Positions 4,253 through 5,246 of a stretch of DNA of 5,246 bases are shown piece after piece. The DNA is from Alphaproteobacteria bacterium. GTDB taxonomy: Bacteria; Pseudomonadota; Alphaproteobacteria; ATCC43930; CGMCC-115725. Numbering within the stretch: the first letter of the stretch is position 1; each line of letters begins with the position of its first letter. The position numbers and the translations under genes were made by a program. The notes beneath the pieces are model-generated. The model ran no database searches. It worked only from the letters and a program-made list of their open reading frames with translations, and was not told the DNA's origin. The stretch lies in NCBI GenBank assembly GCA_019237175.1, contig JAFAHP010000068.1, positions 1 to 5,246 of the forward strand, in the 5' to 3' direction.

Positions 4253-5246
4253 ACCCGGTTTTTCCCGCAAAACCGGGAAGGCCGCGCGCCTCGGCCTGCA
4301 GCTGTTGACGGCGCAGCGCGCGGCCCGGAGTTTCGCCGGTAGGCTTGCCGTCGGTCCACACCGGGCGGCCGTTGACAAAGACATGCTCGATGCCGGCGGC
4401 GGGGGTCGTCGGGCTCTCGAAGGTCGCCCGGTCGGCAACGGTCTCCGGGTCAAAGACGGTCACGTCGGCATAGGCGCCCGCGGCGAGGACGCCGCGGCCG
4501 GCGAGACCGAACCGATAAGCGGACAGGCCGGTCATCCGGCGCACCGCCTCTTCGAGGCTGAAAAGGCCGAGCTCGCGGCTGTAATAACCGAGAACGCGGG
4601 GGAAGGCGCCCCACAACCGCGGGTGCGGGTGGGTGTCGTGCGGCAGTCCGTCCGAGCCGATCATCGTATAAGGAAACTGCAGCACCCGCTGAACATCGGC
4701 CTCGTCCATCATCCAGTAGACGGCGCCTGCCGGCTGCAGCCGCTCGGCCGCCTCCTGCTCGCTGACCCGCCAATCCGCGGCGATCGCCGATAGCTCGCGG
4801 CCGGCCTGCTCGGGGCAGTTCTTCGACCAGGTCACGAGAACCTTCAACGCTCGGGCGGCCTGTGCGGCACTGAGCACCGTCGACGAGGCAATGTAGGGAT
4901 AGGCGTCGAGCCCGACTTCCTGCCGTGCGATCGCCGCGGCGAGCAATGGCAGGGTCTCGACGGTACGACCGAAATTCTCGCGGCCGACCGTCTTGTGGTG
5001 CGAGATCACCACCGGCACTCCGGCCGCGCGACCGGCGGCGAAGCTTTCCTCGAGGCTGGCGACGACGGCGTCGGCCTCGTTGCGCATATGCGTCGTGTAG
5101 AGCGCCCCGGCGGGTCGCAGCAACGCCGCCAAAGCCTCGATCTCGGCGGCTGGTGCATGCGATGCCGGAGCGTAGGCAAGCCCGCTCGACAGGCCGATCG
5201 CACCAGCATCGAGCGCCTCTTGGAGCCGCTCGCCCATCTGCGCCAG
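4251..5246 (-). CDS. D-aminoacylase / N-acyl-D-amino-acid deacylase family amidohydrolase, N-terminus outside window
   Basis: The minus-strand frame is open from the window edge to TAA 4253-4251 and gives 331 residues. These enzymes are zinc-dependent, usually cytosolic, and hydrolyse N-acyl-D-amino acids to D-amino acid and carboxylate. Numbering from the Met at 5237, I see TTHMRNE (His50), VVISHHK (His80) and MIGSDGLPHD (Asp196). The spacings of 30 and 146 residues equal those remembered for His220, His250 and Asp366 of the Alcaligenes enzyme, so the visible metal ligands and catalytic Asp are present. HPRLWGAFPRVLGYYSRELGLFSLEEAVRRMTG and GAYADVTVFDPETVADRATFESP are family signatures, the latter in the small beta-domain. 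The first zinc ligands (HxH, Cys) lie outside. Projected length is about 498 residues against about 483 for the Alcaligenes protein; the excess is at the C-terminus (QAEARGLPGFAGKTG), encoded by repeat-containing DNA. Exact substrate is not determinable. Confidence 0.93.
   Translation of the reverse strand: MAQMGERLQEALDAGAIGLSSGLAYAPASHAPAAEIEALAALLRPAGALYTTHMRNEADAVVASLEESFAAGRAAGVPVVISHHKTVGRENFGRTVETLPLLAAAIARQEVGLDAYPYIASSTVLSAAQAARALKVLVTWSKNCPEQAGRELSAIAADWRVSEQEAAERLQPAGAVYWMMDEADVQRVLQFPYTMIGSDGLPHDTHPHPRLWGAFPRVLGYYSRELGLFSLEEAVRRMTGLSAYRFGLAGRGVLAAGAYADVTVFDPETVADRATFESPTTPAAGIEHVFVNGRPVWTDGKPTGETPGRALRRQQLQAEARGLPGFAGKTG
4252..4279. repeat. Second TTCCCGGTT-type palindrome, within the 3' end of the amidohydrolase gene
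   Basis: CCCGGTTTT (4254-4262) and AAAACCGGG (4269-4277) form a perfect 9-bp stem with a 6-nt loop. The right arm contains an exact inverted copy of the cluster motif (AACCGGGAA, 4271-4279), and the left arm has a one-mismatch copy (TACCCGGTT, 4252-4260). The palindrome encodes the last residues of the amidohydrolase (GFAGKTG). Confidence 0.75.
4315..4343. repeat. Right copy of the imperfect direct repeat, inside the amidohydrolase gene
   Basis: CGGCCCGGAG (4321-4330) is followed directly by TTTCGCCGG (4331-4339), the same blocks as at 4080-4102 without the 4-bp insertion. On the coding (minus) strand it encodes the conserved TGETPGRA segment near the C-terminus. Confidence 0.6.

Noticed and set aside
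4112..4279. CRISPR array
   Set aside because: Repeat units are only 9-11 bp, spacing is irregular, copies occur in both orientations, there are no uniform spacers and no cas genes.
4203..4793. 196-codon plus-strand frame
   Set aside because: It is antisense to the amidohydrolase, whose conserved motifs and long frame are decisive.

Overview
The window looks like a stretch of a high-GC alphaproteobacterial chromosome, most likely from the Hyphomicrobiales (Bradyrhizobium/Rhodopseudomonas-like). This rests on remembered family resemblance, not a search: a GroEL tail with a Gly/Met-rich end, a small four-helix membrane protein of a type I associate with rhizobia, an ArsR-SRPBCC pair, a YoaK/DUF1275 protein and a D-aminoacylase-type amidohydrolase. 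It reads as accessory sequence lying between intact genes and containing several decayed ones.

Left part (1-830): the 3' end of a groEL gene runs off the left edge and is closed by a very strong intrinsic terminator. About 260 bp without a recognisable gene follow, marked by a perfect 16-bp tandem duplication. Then comes a minus-strand remnant of the last blade of a YVTN-type beta-propeller protein, which needs a one-base frameshift to read through.

Middle (830-2163, all minus strand): a four-helix membrane protein of unknown function, then a two-gene operon. An ArsR-type repressor overlaps by ATGA (4 nt) an SRPBCC/AHSA1 ligand-binding-fold protein. ATAACC-type dyads and a candidate promoter lie just upstream of arsR, which suggests autoregulation.

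Gene graveyard (about 2153-3295): a plus-strand slice of an MFS transporter breaks off at the start of motif A and passes into an unidentified reading-frame tail. That tail runs into a second SRPBCC-fold gene whose canonical start is missing. Facing it is the first ~28 codons of a serine recombinase, preceded by three adjacent short dyads. These pieces suggest repeated recombination at this locus, perhaps linked to a lost recombinase-bearing element.

Right part (3296-5246, minus strand): an apparently complete DUF1275 membrane protein, then an intergenic cluster of TTCCCGGTT repeats with two palindromes, then the C-terminal two thirds of an N-acyl-D-amino-acid deacylase that continues beyond the right edge. 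The repeat cluster reaches into the 3' end of the deacylase gene and is flanked by an imperfect direct repeat of about 25-30 bp. I consider this the least explained structure in the window. I see no complete mobile element, CRISPR array, tRNA or rRNA, and no convincing new multi-gene system.
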